Source: Akkermansia sp. (GTDB taxonomy: Bacteria; Verrucomicrobiota; Verrucomicrobiia; Verrucomicrobiales; Akkermansiaceae). Taken from it: DNA of 50,957 bases. Both the position numbers and the translations under genes were made by a program. Below, piece after piece: positions 34,174 to 42,281 of the stretch. Each line of letters begins with the position of its first letter. Position 1 is the first letter of the stretch. The notes below the pieces were generated by a model that searched no databases, was not told the DNA's origin, and saw only the letters and a list, made by a program, of their open reading frames with translations. Where the stretch lies: the NCBI GenBank assembly GCA_017398765.1, contig JAFQEY010000010.1:1-50957 (forward strand), in the 5' to 3' direction.

Positions 34174-34809
34174 ATGAACACTGAAGAAACGAAAGCTCCG
34201 GCTCAGGAGGCTGCCGCCGTTCCCGCTCCCCAGCAGCGTGGTTCCCGTGGTCCCCGTCGTGATGGCAATCGCCCCGGTCGCGCTCCGCGCCGCGAGGGTG
34301 GCCGCCGCAACGAGGCTCCCGCTGAGGAAGGTCCCCAGCTGATGGAGAAGGTTGTGTACGTGAACCGCTGCGCCAAGGTGGTGAAGGGTGGTCGTCGCTT
34401 CTCCTTCTCCGCTCTCATCGTGGTGGGCGACCAGAAGGGCAAGGTTGGCTACGGCTTCGGCAAGGCTAACGAGGTGTCCGACGCTATCCGCAAGGGTACG
34501 GAGGCTGCCAAGCGCGCCATGAAGAAGGTGGTTGTGGTCAACGACACGATTCCTCACGAGGTGTACACCGAGTTCGGTGGTGCCAAGATCATCCTGAAGC
34601 CCGCCGCTTCCGGTACCGGTCTGGTGGCCAGCGCCAAGGTGCGTTCCGTTCTGGAGGCTGCCGGCGTGAGCAACGTCATCGCCAAGTCTCTGGGTTCCTC
34701 CAACGCTGCCAACGTGGTGAAGGCCACCATGGAAGCCATGCTGCAGATGCGCACGGCAGACCAGGTTCTCTCCGCCCGCGGCAAGCAGAAGAAGGATTCC
34801 TCCATCTGA
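34174..34809 (+). CDS. rpsE: 30S ribosomal protein S5 with Arg/Gly/Pro-rich N-terminal extension
   Basis: 211 residues against about 166 in E. coli. The S5 core starts near residue 58 ([20 protein letters not shown]) and includes [18 protein letters not shown]. The first 55 residues are low-complexity, rich in Arg, Gly, Pro and Ala ([15 protein letters not shown]). They are probably disordered and RNA-binding. rplO follows after 30 nt; the usual rpmD (L30) gene between them is absent. Confidence 0.96.
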   Translation: MNTEETKAPAQEAAAVPAPQQRGSRGPRRDGNRPGRAPRREGGRRNEAPAEEGPQLMEKVVYVNRCAKVVKGGRRFSFSALIVVGDQKGKVGYGFGKANEVSDAIRKGTEAAKRAMKKVVVVNDTIPHEVYTEFGGAKIILKPAASGTGLVASAKVRSVLEAAGVSNVIAKSLGSSNAANVVKATMEAMLQMRTADQVLSARGKQKKDSSI

Positions 34810-34839
34810 GTTTAACCCCCAAACACCGAAAATACTATC

Positions 34840-35307
34840 ATGTTGACACTTGATACACTGAAGCCGAATCCCGGTGCCAAGCATCGCAAGAAGCGTCTGG
34901 GTTGCGGCGAGAGCTCCGGCCTGGGCAAGACCTGCGGCAAGGGCAACAAGGGCCAGAAGGCTCGCTCCGGTGGTTCCATCCGTCCCGGTTTTGAAGGTGG
35001 TCAGATGCCGCTTCATCGTCGTCTGCCGAAGAAGGGCTTCAACAACGCCCGCTTCCAGTCCAACATCGCCATCATCAACCTGTGCCAGCTCGAGGCTTTC
35101 TTCGAAGCCGGTGCTACGGTGACGGAGAACGAGCTGCGCGCAGCCGGTCTCGTGAAGGGCGCCTGCGATGCTGTGAAGCTGCTCGGTAATGGCAACCTCT
35201 CCAAGGCTCTCAACGTGACCGTGGATTTTGCCAGCGCTTCCGTCGCTGCCAAGATTCAGGCCGCCGGTGGCACCCTGACGGTGCTTTCCGAGAGCGCTCA
35301 GGCCTGA
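34840..35307 (+). CDS. rplO: 50S ribosomal protein L15
   Basis: 155 residues. LKPNPGAKHRKKRLGCGESS and GGQMPLHRRLPKKGF are the L15 core. A 268-nt gap with a strong palindrome separates it from secY. Confidence 0.96.
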   Translation: MLTLDTLKPNPGAKHRKKRLGCGESSGLGKTCGKGNKGQKARSGGSIRPGFEGGQMPLHRRLPKKGFNNARFQSNIAIINLCQLEAFFEAGATVTENELRAAGLVKGACDAVKLLGNGNLSKALNVTVDFASASVAAKIQAAGGTLTVLSESAQA

Positions 35308-35365
35308 GCCTGAGGACATCCGGGCTCGGCTCAAGCCGGGTCTGATTGAATAATCTTAACACAGA

Positions 35366-35390
35366 GCCGGGCAGCGCAGCGCTGCCCGGC
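35366..35390 (+). repeat. 25-nt palindrome between rplO and secY
   Basis: GCCGGGCAGCGC (35366-35377), one central A, then GCGCTGCCCGGC (35379-35390), perfectly complementary. No T-tract follows, so it is not a classical terminator. It could be an attenuator, a processing site or a protein site. The gap 35308-35575 shows no gene otherwise. Confidence 0.7.
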
Positions 35391-35575
35391 GGCTGTGTGG
35401 GAAGGGGCAGGGGTGAGATACACCCCCGCAGTTCTTCCCCCAAAAACGAACCATAGCACCAGAGTCCGTTTACCTGATTGCATGCTGAGTCAGAGCGGCG
35501 GCAGAGCTCGTGCTGAGCGTTCCCCCTCGCTGCGCATTCCACTTCAGAACCACTTAACAAAACAAACCGCAAATC

Positions 35576-37051
35576 ATGATATCTGCTTTTGCCAACTCCA
35601 TGAAGGTTCCCGAGCTGCGGAGCCGAATCCTGTTCACCCTGGCCATGATTGTCATTGTGCGTCTCGGCGTGCATTTGCCGCTGCCGGGGGTGGACGTGGC
35701 TGCTCTGTCTGAATACATGAAGCAGGCCACCCAGGACGGTGACAGCCCGCTCGGTGCGCTCGGTGCCATTCTGACCATCTTCTCCGGTGGTGGTCTCCAG
35801 CAGTGCGGTATCTTTGCTCTGGGTATCATGCCCTACATTTCCGCTTCCATTATGACCCAGCTCATGGGTGCGGTGCTTCCCTCCTGGCAGAAGATGCTCC
35901 GCGAGGAAGGCGGCCGCCAGAAGATGACGAAGTACACGCGTATCCTTGCCATCATCATCGCCGTGGTGCAGGGCTATTTCCTGACTCAGACGCTGCGCAA
36001 CCCGTCCTCCATTGGGCTGGATGTGGGTGATTTGGTGATGAATCCCGGTATCGTGTTCACGCTGACCACCATCTTCATCATCGTGACAGGCACCATGTTC
36101 CTGATGTGGATTGGTGATCAGATTACAGAGCGCGGCGTGGGTAACGGTATCTCGCTCATCATCTCCGTGAACATCATTCACGCATTGCCCGGTGCTTTCT
36201 CCGTGGCATGGAAGACCTGCGTGATGCGCGGTACGGAGATTAACCCGCTGGGTTCTCTCGGCATGGTGGCTCTTATCCTCTTCATGGTGCTCGTGGTTGC
36301 TCTCGTGGTGACCATTACGCAGGCACAGCGCCGCATTCCCGTGCAGTACGCCAAGCGCGTGGTGGGACATGGCAAGATGATGCAGGGTGGTACGCAGTAC
36401 CTGCCGCTGAAGCTTAACTACTCCGGCGTGATGCCCGTTATCTTTGCCACGGCTATCATGGCTCTGCCGCAGATGATGGCTCAGGCTATCTTTGACCAGG
36501 ACAGCTGGGTGATTGGCATGGTGAACAACTGGCTGTCACCGAATGATATTTGGTACTATATCATCTCCGCTGTGATGATTTACTTCTTCTCTTACTTCTG
36601 GGTTGCCACCATGTTCCAGCCCCAGCAGATTTCTGAGGACCTGAAGCGTTCCGGCGGCTACATTCCCGGTGTGCGCCCCGGTCCTCCCACCGCTGCTTTC
36701 CTTGACCAGACCATGGGGCGTCTGACTTTCTCCGGCTCTCTGTTCCTGACGCTGATTTACTTCCTGCCCAGCCTGCTGTCTGTGTTCGGTAATTTGCCGA
36801 TGCTGGTGACACAGTTCTTTGGCGGTACCTCCCTGCTGATTCTTGTGGGTGTGCTGCTGGACATGATGCGCCAGGTGGAGGCTACGCTGCTTCAGCGCAA
36901 CTATGACGGCTTCATGAAGAAGGGCAAAATCCGTGGTAAGTACAGCCACCTGCAGGGCACAGGACAGGCGGCAGAAGGCAAGGGGCTGGTGATTATCTGG
37001 ATTATCATTGCTATCTTCGTGCTTGCCGGGGCCATTGTTCTGGCTGGCTGA
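35576..37051 (+). CDS. secY: Preprotein translocase subunit SecY
   Basis: 491 residues, somewhat longer than the about 440 of E. coli. Ten hydrophobic segments are expected. Seen: FANSMKVPELRSRILFTLAM, LGIMPYISASIMTQLMG (plug/TM2 region), ITERGVGNGISLIISVNI and SGGYIPGVRPGPPTAAFLDQ. SecY forms the protein-conducting channel of the inner membrane with SecE and SecG. It is the last gene of the ribosomal protein cluster, before a clear terminator. Confidence 0.97.
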   Translation: MISAFANSMKVPELRSRILFTLAMIVIVRLGVHLPLPGVDVAALSEYMKQATQDGDSPLGALGAILTIFSGGGLQQCGIFALGIMPYISASIMTQLMGAVLPSWQKMLREEGGRQKMTKYTRILAIIIAVVQGYFLTQTLRNPSSIGLDVGDLVMNPGIVFTLTTIFIIVTGTMFLMWIGDQITERGVGNGISLIISVNIIHALPGAFSVAWKTCVMRGTEINPLGSLGMVALILFMVLVVALVVTITQAQRRIPVQYAKRVVGHGKMMQGGTQYLPLKLNYSGVMPVIFATAIMALPQMMAQAIFDQDSWVIGMVNNWLSPNDIWYYIISAVMIYFFSYFWVATMFQPQQISEDLKRSGGYIPGVRPGPPTAAFLDQTMGRLTFSGSLFLTLIYFLPSLLSVFGNLPMLVTQFFGGTSLLILVGVLLDMMRQVEATLLQRNYDGFMKKGKIRGKYSHLQGTGQAAEGKGLVIIWIIIAIFVLAGAIVLAG

Positions 37052-37072
37052 GGCTGAGTCCAATCTGTTTTC

Positions 37073-37109
37073 GAGGCTTCCTCTCACCGTGGAGGAAGCC
37101 TCTTTTTTT
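37073..37109 (+). terminator. Rho-independent terminator after secY
   Basis: Perfect 11-bp stem GAGGCTTCCTC (37073-37083) with GAGGAAGCCTC (37092-37102), then seven T. Confidence 0.93.
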
Positions 37110-37196
37110 AGCGCGATTGGGGAAATGCTAACGATTGTAAAAAATTAGCTTTTCGTGGGAAAAAATGATGATAGAATGCTGAATATGGTGCGTACC

Positions 37197-37202
37197 TATA
37201 AT
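37197..37202 (+). promoter_or_regulatory. Putative -10 of the GH109-type gene
   Basis: Perfect TATAAT ending 11 nt before the ATG at 37214. A second candidate, TAGAAT, lies at 37172-37177. Neither has a clear -35. Confidence 0.35.
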
Positions 37203-37213
37203 TAAATTTCGGC

Positions 37214-38611
37214 ATGATGAAAGAGGAGGAAGCACAGGTATCTGCGGTTGTGGCGCAGTATATTCATGAGCAAAACACAAAAACAGACGCTGAGGGGGAT
37301 GCCGTTGCATTGCGCCCGGCCGGTTCTGTCTACATGGGAAATTTTGCAGCTCCGCCCATTGAGTTGGTAAGAGTTGCCATCATTGGTCTGAGTGAGCGGG
37401 GAATTCCCCAGACATTGCAGTTTACCTCAATTCCTCATTGCCGTGTGGTTGGGGTGTGCGATTTGCGCTTAGAAGCAGCGCAGGAAGCTGCGGCGGCACT
37501 TGAGAACCGCTGCGGTATCCGCCCCGATGTGTATACTGATTATGTTTTGATGCTGCATGAATTGAAGCCCGATGCTGTCTTTATTAACACCTCCTGGGAA
37601 ACTCATGCCTCTATGGCGGTGAATTGCATGGAGGCGGGGGCTCATGCTTTTGTAGAGGTACCGCTTGCCACTACCATAGATGGACTCTGGCAGATAGTGG
37701 ATGCGTCTGAGCGCACGCATCGCCACTGTATGATGTTGGAGAATGTGAACTATGGGCGTGTGGAGCTCATGTTTCTTAATATGGTGCGTCAGGGATTGGT
37801 GGGCGAACTCGTGCATGCTGAGGCTGCCTATATTCACGACTTGCGCAGCCGTATGATTTCTGATGTTGCCTCAGGCAACACTTGGAGAACCAGTCATTTT
37901 GCCGCACGAAACGGCAATTTGTACCCCACGCATGGCCTGGGTCCCGTTGCTCAATACATGAATCTGGCGCGTACGGATGATTCTTTTCACAGCATTGTGT
38001 CTATGAGTAGCCTCTCGCTGGGGCGGGCGGCTTATGTGCAGCGGGAATTACCCCCTGAACACCCCTGGCAGAATCTCGATTTCCGCTGCGGAGATGTCAA
38101 CACCAGCATTATTCGTACCTGTGCCGGGCGTACCATCCTTGTTCAGTGGGATGAGACAACCCCCCGCCCGTACAATCGCAAAAACATGATTGCCGGTACA
38201 TTGGGGGTGCTGGCCGGTTTCCCTACCAGAGTTGCCGGGGAACACTTAAGCCCGCCCCCTGTGCAGAGCTCTGATTCCCGTGGCGGTTTCAGCGGTGAGG
38301 ACTGTTGCCAGTGGTACATGGGCCCGGAAGCTGAGGCTGATCTCTTTGCCCGTTATGAGCACCCGCTGTATACTCGTTTGGGAGATGAATATGCCCGCAA
38401 TGACGGCATGGATTTTATCATGCTCAGCCGCATTATTGAGTGCCTCCACCAGGGAAAACCGCTTGATCAGAATGTCTATGAAGGGGCTTTCTGGTCTGCT
38501 GTTGGCCCTCTTTCAGAAATGTCCGTTTCTCAGGGGGGCGCTCCGCAGCTCTTTCCGGATTTTACTCGCGGTGACTGGAAATCCACACCCCCGCTGGGAA
38601 TTGTCAGTTGA
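37214..38611 (+). CDS. GH109-type Gfo/Idh/MocA protein (alpha-N-acetylgalactosaminidase family)
   Basis: 465 residues. An NAD-binding Rossmann domain begins at VRVAIIGLSERG (52-63); the usual GxGxxG is altered, with Ser at the middle Gly. GH109 enzymes use bound NAD+ for an oxidation-elimination mechanism that removes alpha-GalNAc, for example from blood group A and mucin glycans. Seen: E148 in VEVPLATT, NVNYGRVELMFLNMVRQGL (Y180), ELVHAEAAYIHDLRSRM and LYPTHGLGPVAQYMNL (Y237, H240). The spacing agrees with the catalytic residues described for the Elizabethkingia enzyme. About 50 N-terminal residues are extra and there is no signal peptide, so it may act in the cytoplasm on imported sugars. 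Another Gfo/Idh/MocA activity is possible. Confidence 0.85.
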   Translation: MMKEEEAQVSAVVAQYIHEQNTKTDAEGDAVALRPAGSVYMGNFAAPPIELVRVAIIGLSERGIPQTLQFTSIPHCRVVGVCDLRLEAAQEAAAALENRCGIRPDVYTDYVLMLHELKPDAVFINTSWETHASMAVNCMEAGAHAFVEVPLATTIDGLWQIVDASERTHRHCMMLENVNYGRVELMFLNMVRQGLVGELVHAEAAYIHDLRSRMISDVASGNTWRTSHFAARNGNLYPTHGLGPVAQYMNLARTDDSFHSIVSMSSLSLGRAAYVQRELPPEHPWQNLDFRCGDVNTSIIRTCAGRTILVQWDETTPRPYNRKNMIAGTLGVLAGFPTRVAGEHLSPPPVQSSDSRGGFSGEDCCQWYMGPEAEADLFARYEHPLYTRLGDEYARNDGMDFIMLSRIIECLHQGKPLDQNVYEGAFWSAVGPLSEMSVSQGGAPQLFPDFTRGDWKSTPPLGIVS

Positions 38612-38657
38612 TTTCTGCTGAATTATCAACTTTTCCTGATAATTATGCATCCTTTCG

Positions 38658-38686
38658 TTGACTTTTTAAGACGGAGCGGGTAAAAT
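38658..38686 (+). promoter_or_regulatory. Promoter of the Sel1-repeat gene
   Basis: TTGACT (38658-38663), 17-nt spacer, TAAAAT (38681-38686). The ATG follows 32 nt later. Confidence 0.6.
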
Positions 38687-38718
38687 GATGATGCACCTCC
38701 ACAGGCTTTCTCTGAGAT

Positions 38719-39312
38719 ATGAAAAAAATAGTTTTCCTGTTTTGTATATTGTTGGCGTTGGGGATAACCGCGCACTATAACAAGGATGAACTGGCAGCAT
38801 GGCTTTTCCCCCAACAAGAGCAGAGCCCGGTAGTTGCTGAACCGGAGGGGGCGCAACCCCCGGCTGCCGTGACTCCTGCCAGCCCGGTGCCGGCTGTACG
38901 GGAAGTTTCAGATGAGGTTAAGTCCCTGCAGTTTGCGGCAGATGGTGGAGACGCAACGGCTCAGTGTAATTTGGGATACTGCCTGGAAATGGGGGAAGGA
39001 ATCACGGCAGATGCGGCACAAGCGGTAGAGCTGTACCGAAAATCTGCAGAACAGGGGAATGCGGCAGCGTGTTTTAATCTGGCTCGTTGCTTTGTGAACG
39101 GAACGGGGGTAGAACCGGACGTTGTTCAGTTTCTGCACTGGTGCCGCAAGGCTGCTGAGCTGGGAAATGCAGATGCCATGTTTTCGTTGGGCATGTGCTA
39201 CAAGCAGGGCTTAGGTGTACCGGTGTCTGCCCAGGATGCTCAAGCATGGCTTGAGAAAGCCGCTGCACGGCAGCATGAAAAGGCTAAAGCTGAGCTTAAC
39301 GCTGCTCCGTAA
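38719..39312 (+). CDS. Exported Sel1-repeat protein
   Basis: 197 residues. A signal anchor (3-18: KIVFLFCILLALGITA) is followed by a Pro/Ala linker (45-63) and about three Sel1-like TPR repeats of 36 residues: DATAQCNLGYCLEMGEG, NAAACFNLARCFVNGTG and NADAMFSLGMCYKQGLG. Sel1 repeats form curved helical scaffolds for protein contacts. It is probably held in the inner membrane facing the periplasm. The partner is unknown; it stands alone. Confidence 0.88.
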   Translation: MKKIVFLFCILLALGITAHYNKDELAAWLFPQQEQSPVVAEPEGAQPPAAVTPASPVPAVREVSDEVKSLQFAADGGDATAQCNLGYCLEMGEGITADAAQAVELYRKSAEQGNAAACFNLARCFVNGTGVEPDVVQFLHWCRKAAELGNADAMFSLGMCYKQGLGVPVSAQDAQAWLEKAAARQHEKAKAELNAAP

Positions 39313-39333
39313 TCGACGGATGCTCTTTTGAAT

Positions 39334-39380
39334 AAAACAGGGGCTCATGTTTACATGAAACATGAGCCCCTGTTGGTTTT
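39334..39380. terminator. Bidirectional rho-independent terminator
   Basis: Perfect 15-bp stem CAGGGGCTCATGTTT (39338-39352) with AAACATGAGCCCCTG (39358-39372). T-rich flanks lie on both strands. It serves the Sel1 gene (plus) and the protease gene (minus). Confidence 0.92.
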
Positions 39381-39393
39381 TCCGATAGGTTAA

Positions 39394-40596
39394 TCAGTAT
39401 CCCTGCCGGAACTGAAGCTCCCCGGTGGGAATGGAATCACCGGTCTTGAGCACCTCCCAGTTGAAAATAATGCGGGTGCGGAAGCGTGAACCATCCGGCG
39501 CACCGAAAAGCAAATCAACGGCCTGTTCCCCGTTGCGGACATTTTTCAGGCGGGTCAGCTCCTTGAGCGGCATGGTGGCGGTTTTACAGTTCAAACCATC
39601 GTTTGTAGCACCGTCCTGCATTCGGAACGCGATAGCGTCGTAATCCTGATTTACCTGATACCCCGGGTCCTGAATGTAGGCATTGACGCAGAATTTTTCC
39701 TCACATTTCAAAGAGACATTCAGGTTTTCACCGTCGAATATGATACGCAAGTCCTTCACTGTTGGTTCAGCCGGCTGTTCGGGGTAAAATTGCGGAGCCT
39801 TGCCTGCCACAGCAAAGGTTTCGGAATAATTCAGGATGCTGCATGTAGAGGGGGTCAGGTATGTGGGCTTGAGCCCGAAGGTATAGTTGCCACTGCCCAT
39901 GAGCGGTGTGCCGAACTCCTGGTTCATGCTTGTGGGCCCGTCATTGTGCGGCAGGTTCAACCCGTGTCCCAGCTCGTGGGCAAAGCCACCGTACCACTTG
40001 GTGAGCAGACGCCCCTTAGGGGTATCTTGCCCTAAGTACTTAATGTCGAAATCCGGGTAGTCCAGCGCAAAGCAGTTGCGCCCCAGTCCGTAGAACGGTA
40101 CGCCGCCGGGGTTTGCATTCCCGTATTGCTCATCGTAGTGAGTGGGCATAATCACAAAGGTGTGGTGGCTGAGCTTTTTGTCCGGGTTCTCGGCAAAATA
40201 GGCATTCACTTCTTCCAGACAGGCGTTGTGACCGGTGCCGTAGCTGTATTCCTTATGTCCCTTTTTGCCTCGGATGAGGATAATATCCACCTCTCCGTTG
40301 GGCAGCATGCTCAGACCGAACGCACGTTTTCCGTAGCCGTTTCTGTCCATCTCCTTAGCATAAAACTGCTGCAGGTAAAGCAGCAATTCGCTGATTCTTC
40401 TTTGATAATCTGCTATCGGTTCGTTGTCATTTCCCGTAAAGTAGACCACATTGAGCTTGTAGGCCGGTTGCTCAAGCTCTATGCTGTCGGCAAGCCGCAT
40501 TTTAGCGGCTTCTGAAAAGTGCTCCGGGGATGCACCGAAAAGTGACGGAGCAAGAGCCAGTGCGGTAATGGAGGAAAACGTAATCAGTGCTTTCAT
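39394..40596 (-). CDS. Secreted metzincin-like zinc metallopeptidase
   Basis: 400 residues from the ATG at 40596; upstream in-frame Met codons give no signal peptide. The signal peptide MKALITFSSITALALAPSLFG suggests export. The zinc site is HELGHGLNLPHND (H207, E208, H211, H217), a metzincin-like HExxHxxNxxH with Asn where Gly is usual. A Met-turn-like PLMGSG (231-236) follows. The C-terminal 120 residues look like a beta-sandwich (LRIIFDGENLNVSLK). The arrangement recalls Akkermansia O-glycopeptidase-type enzymes that cut mucin-like proteins. That link is from memory and not aligned. A TTGACA lies at 40628-40623 on this strand, but no good -10 follows it. Confidence 0.8.
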   Translation of the reverse strand: MKALITFSSITALALAPSLFGASPEHFSEAAKMRLADSIELEQPAYKLNVVYFTGNDNEPIADYQRRISELLLYLQQFYAKEMDRNGYGKRAFGLSMLPNGEVDIILIRGKKGHKEYSYGTGHNACLEEVNAYFAENPDKKLSHHTFVIMPTHYDEQYGNANPGGVPFYGLGRNCFALDYPDFDIKYLGQDTPKGRLLTKWYGGFAHELGHGLNLPHNDGPTSMNQEFGTPLMGSGNYTFGLKPTYLTPSTCSILNYSETFAVAGKAPQFYPEQPAEPTVKDLRIIFDGENLNVSLKCEEKFCVNAYIQDPGYQVNQDYDAIAFRMQDGATNDGLNCKTATMPLKELTRLKNVRNGEQAVDLLFGAPDGSRFRTRIIFNWEVLKTGDSIPTGELQFRQGY

Positions 40597-40836
40597 GGCA
40601 GGTACAATATCATATTTGCCAGTGTCAATCAAGCTTGAATGTATCCGTAGGCGGTATCCTGTAACGACAGAAGGGCAGGCACCAGGATTGTAACCCTTTC
40701 CCGGAAAAATACAGTGCCTGTGCCAATTCATTCCAATACACAAAAATATAGAGTGTAAGGAGAGTATATATGAGCGGGCGGCATGAGACATCTGCATGCG
40801 CTAACACTCTTTCCCCACAGGGGGGGGAAATTTGAC

Positions 40837-40865
40837 TTGCAGAAAGATGAAGTTCAGTGTATAAT
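40837..40865 (+). promoter_or_regulatory. Promoter of the UDP-glucose dehydrogenase gene
   Basis: Perfect TATAAT (40860-40865) with TTGCAG (40837-40842) 17 nt upstream. A better TTGACT at 40832 is 22 nt away. The leader is about 16 nt. Confidence 0.55.
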
Positions 40866-40887
40866 GCGCCGCGTCAGGAATTTTGTT

Positions 40888-42216
40888 ATGAATTTAGCTA
40901 TTATCGGAACGGGTTATGTAGGGCTGACTACGGGTACATGCTTTGCGGAGGTGGGGCATAACGTCATTTGCGTGGATAACAATGCAGCGAAGGTAGAGGC
41001 TTTATTGCAGGGACGCGTTCCGATTTATGAGCCGGATTTGGAGGATTTGATTGTTTCCAACGTGTCAGCCGGCAGGCTGGAGTTCACGACTGACCTGGCG
41101 TTCGCCGTGGAGAAGAGTGATATCATATTCATCGCTGTTCCCACACCTCCTAATGAAGACGGTTCCGTTGACCTCTCCTACATTGAGTCCGTTTCTCATG
41201 AGATAGCTGATGTTTTGCGTCCTGAGTACGGATACCGGATTATTGTGGACAAGTCTACCGTGCCCGTGAGTACCGGCAGCAAGGTTGCGCAGGTGATAGA
41301 ACGTTACGCTCACAGTGGGGTGGATGTTGATGTCGTGTCTAATCCGGAATTCCTCCGGGAGGGAAGTGCGGTGCGAGATTTGATGAATCCGGATCGCGTG
41401 GTGATTGGGGCTGATTCTCAGCGGGCCATGGATATGATGAAGCGGGTCTATCAGCCGTTTAACGCTCCGATTGTGGAGGTGGACCTGCACTCCGCAGAGC
41501 TTATTAAACATGCTGCCAATTCATTTTTGGCACTGAAGATTTCCTACATCAACGCCGTTTCCGCCGTGTGTGAGAAAGCCGGGGCAGATGTCGAGCTGGT
41601 GGCTCAGGGAATCGGCATGGATAAGCGAATATCGCGCAACTTCCTGAATGCCGGTTTGGGATACGGTGGTTCCTGTTTCCCGAAAGATGTGAAAGGTTTT
41701 ATCAACATCTCCGAACAGTTGGGGGCTCCGCTTGAGTTGCTGAAGGAGGTGGAGCGCATCAATGCTGCGCAGCTGGAGCGTTTTATGGAGCGCATTCGGG
41801 AGAAGCTCTGGGTGTTGCGCAGAAAGCGCATCGCTGTCTGGGGGCTTGCTTTCAAGCAGAATACAGATGACATCCGTGAGTCTGTGGCTGTCAAGCTTAT
41901 CAAAAAATTGTGTGACGAAGGAGCCGTTGTTTCTGCGTATGACCCCAAGGCTCGTGAAAATGCTGAGCGGGAACTTGCCGGGCTGCCCATCAGATTCTGT
42001 GATGACATGTATGAATGTACCCGTGACGCGGAGGTGCTCATCGTTGCGACGGAGTGGAAACAGTTTGCCACGGCCAATCTGATGAAGGTTCGTGAGCTGA
42101 TGCAGCTGCCGATAATTTTTGACGGTCGTAACCTGCTGCATGGAGAAAACGCCGTCCACGCCGGGTTTGAGTACCATTCCGTCGGGCGTAAGAGTCTCTA
42201 TCCGAAGCGTGGCTGA
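40888..42216 (+). CDS. ugd: UDP-glucose 6-dehydrogenase
   Basis: 442 residues from the ATG at 40888; the frame is open upstream across the promoter. It oxidises UDP-glucose to UDP-glucuronate for surface polysaccharide synthesis. Seen: NAD-binding IIGTGYVGLTTGTCFAEVGH, VPTPPNEDGSVDLSY, and the catalytic cysteine in LGYGGSCFPKDVKG. The domain between (AELIKHAANSFLALKISYIN) is typical. It stands alone between its promoter and a bidirectional terminator. Confidence 0.95.
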   Translation: MNLAIIGTGYVGLTTGTCFAEVGHNVICVDNNAAKVEALLQGRVPIYEPDLEDLIVSNVSAGRLEFTTDLAFAVEKSDIIFIAVPTPPNEDGSVDLSYIESVSHEIADVLRPEYGYRIIVDKSTVPVSTGSKVAQVIERYAHSGVDVDVVSNPEFLREGSAVRDLMNPDRVVIGADSQRAMDMMKRVYQPFNAPIVEVDLHSAELIKHAANSFLALKISYINAVSAVCEKAGADVELVAQGIGMDKRISRNFLNAGLGYGGSCFPKDVKGFINISEQLGAPLELLKEVERINAAQLERFMERIREKLWVLRRKRIAVWGLAFKQNTDDIRESVAVKLIKKLCDEGAVVSAYDPKARENAERELAGLPIRFCDDMYECTRDAEVLIVATEWKQFATANLMKVRELMQLPIIFDGRNLLHGENAVHAGFEYHSVGRKSLYPKRG

Positions 42217-42239
42217 AGCCTGCCGCGCAAGAAAGATAC

Positions 42240-42269
42240 AAAAAAGCCCGGAAGATTCCGGGCTTTTTT
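42240..42269. terminator. Bidirectional rho-independent terminator
   Basis: Perfect 14-bp stem AAAAAAGCCCGGAA (42240-42253) with TTCCGGGCTTTTTT (42256-42269). It lies between ugd (plus) and the lipoprotein gene (minus). Confidence 0.95.
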
Positions 42270-42281
42270 GTGGGGGTGTTT

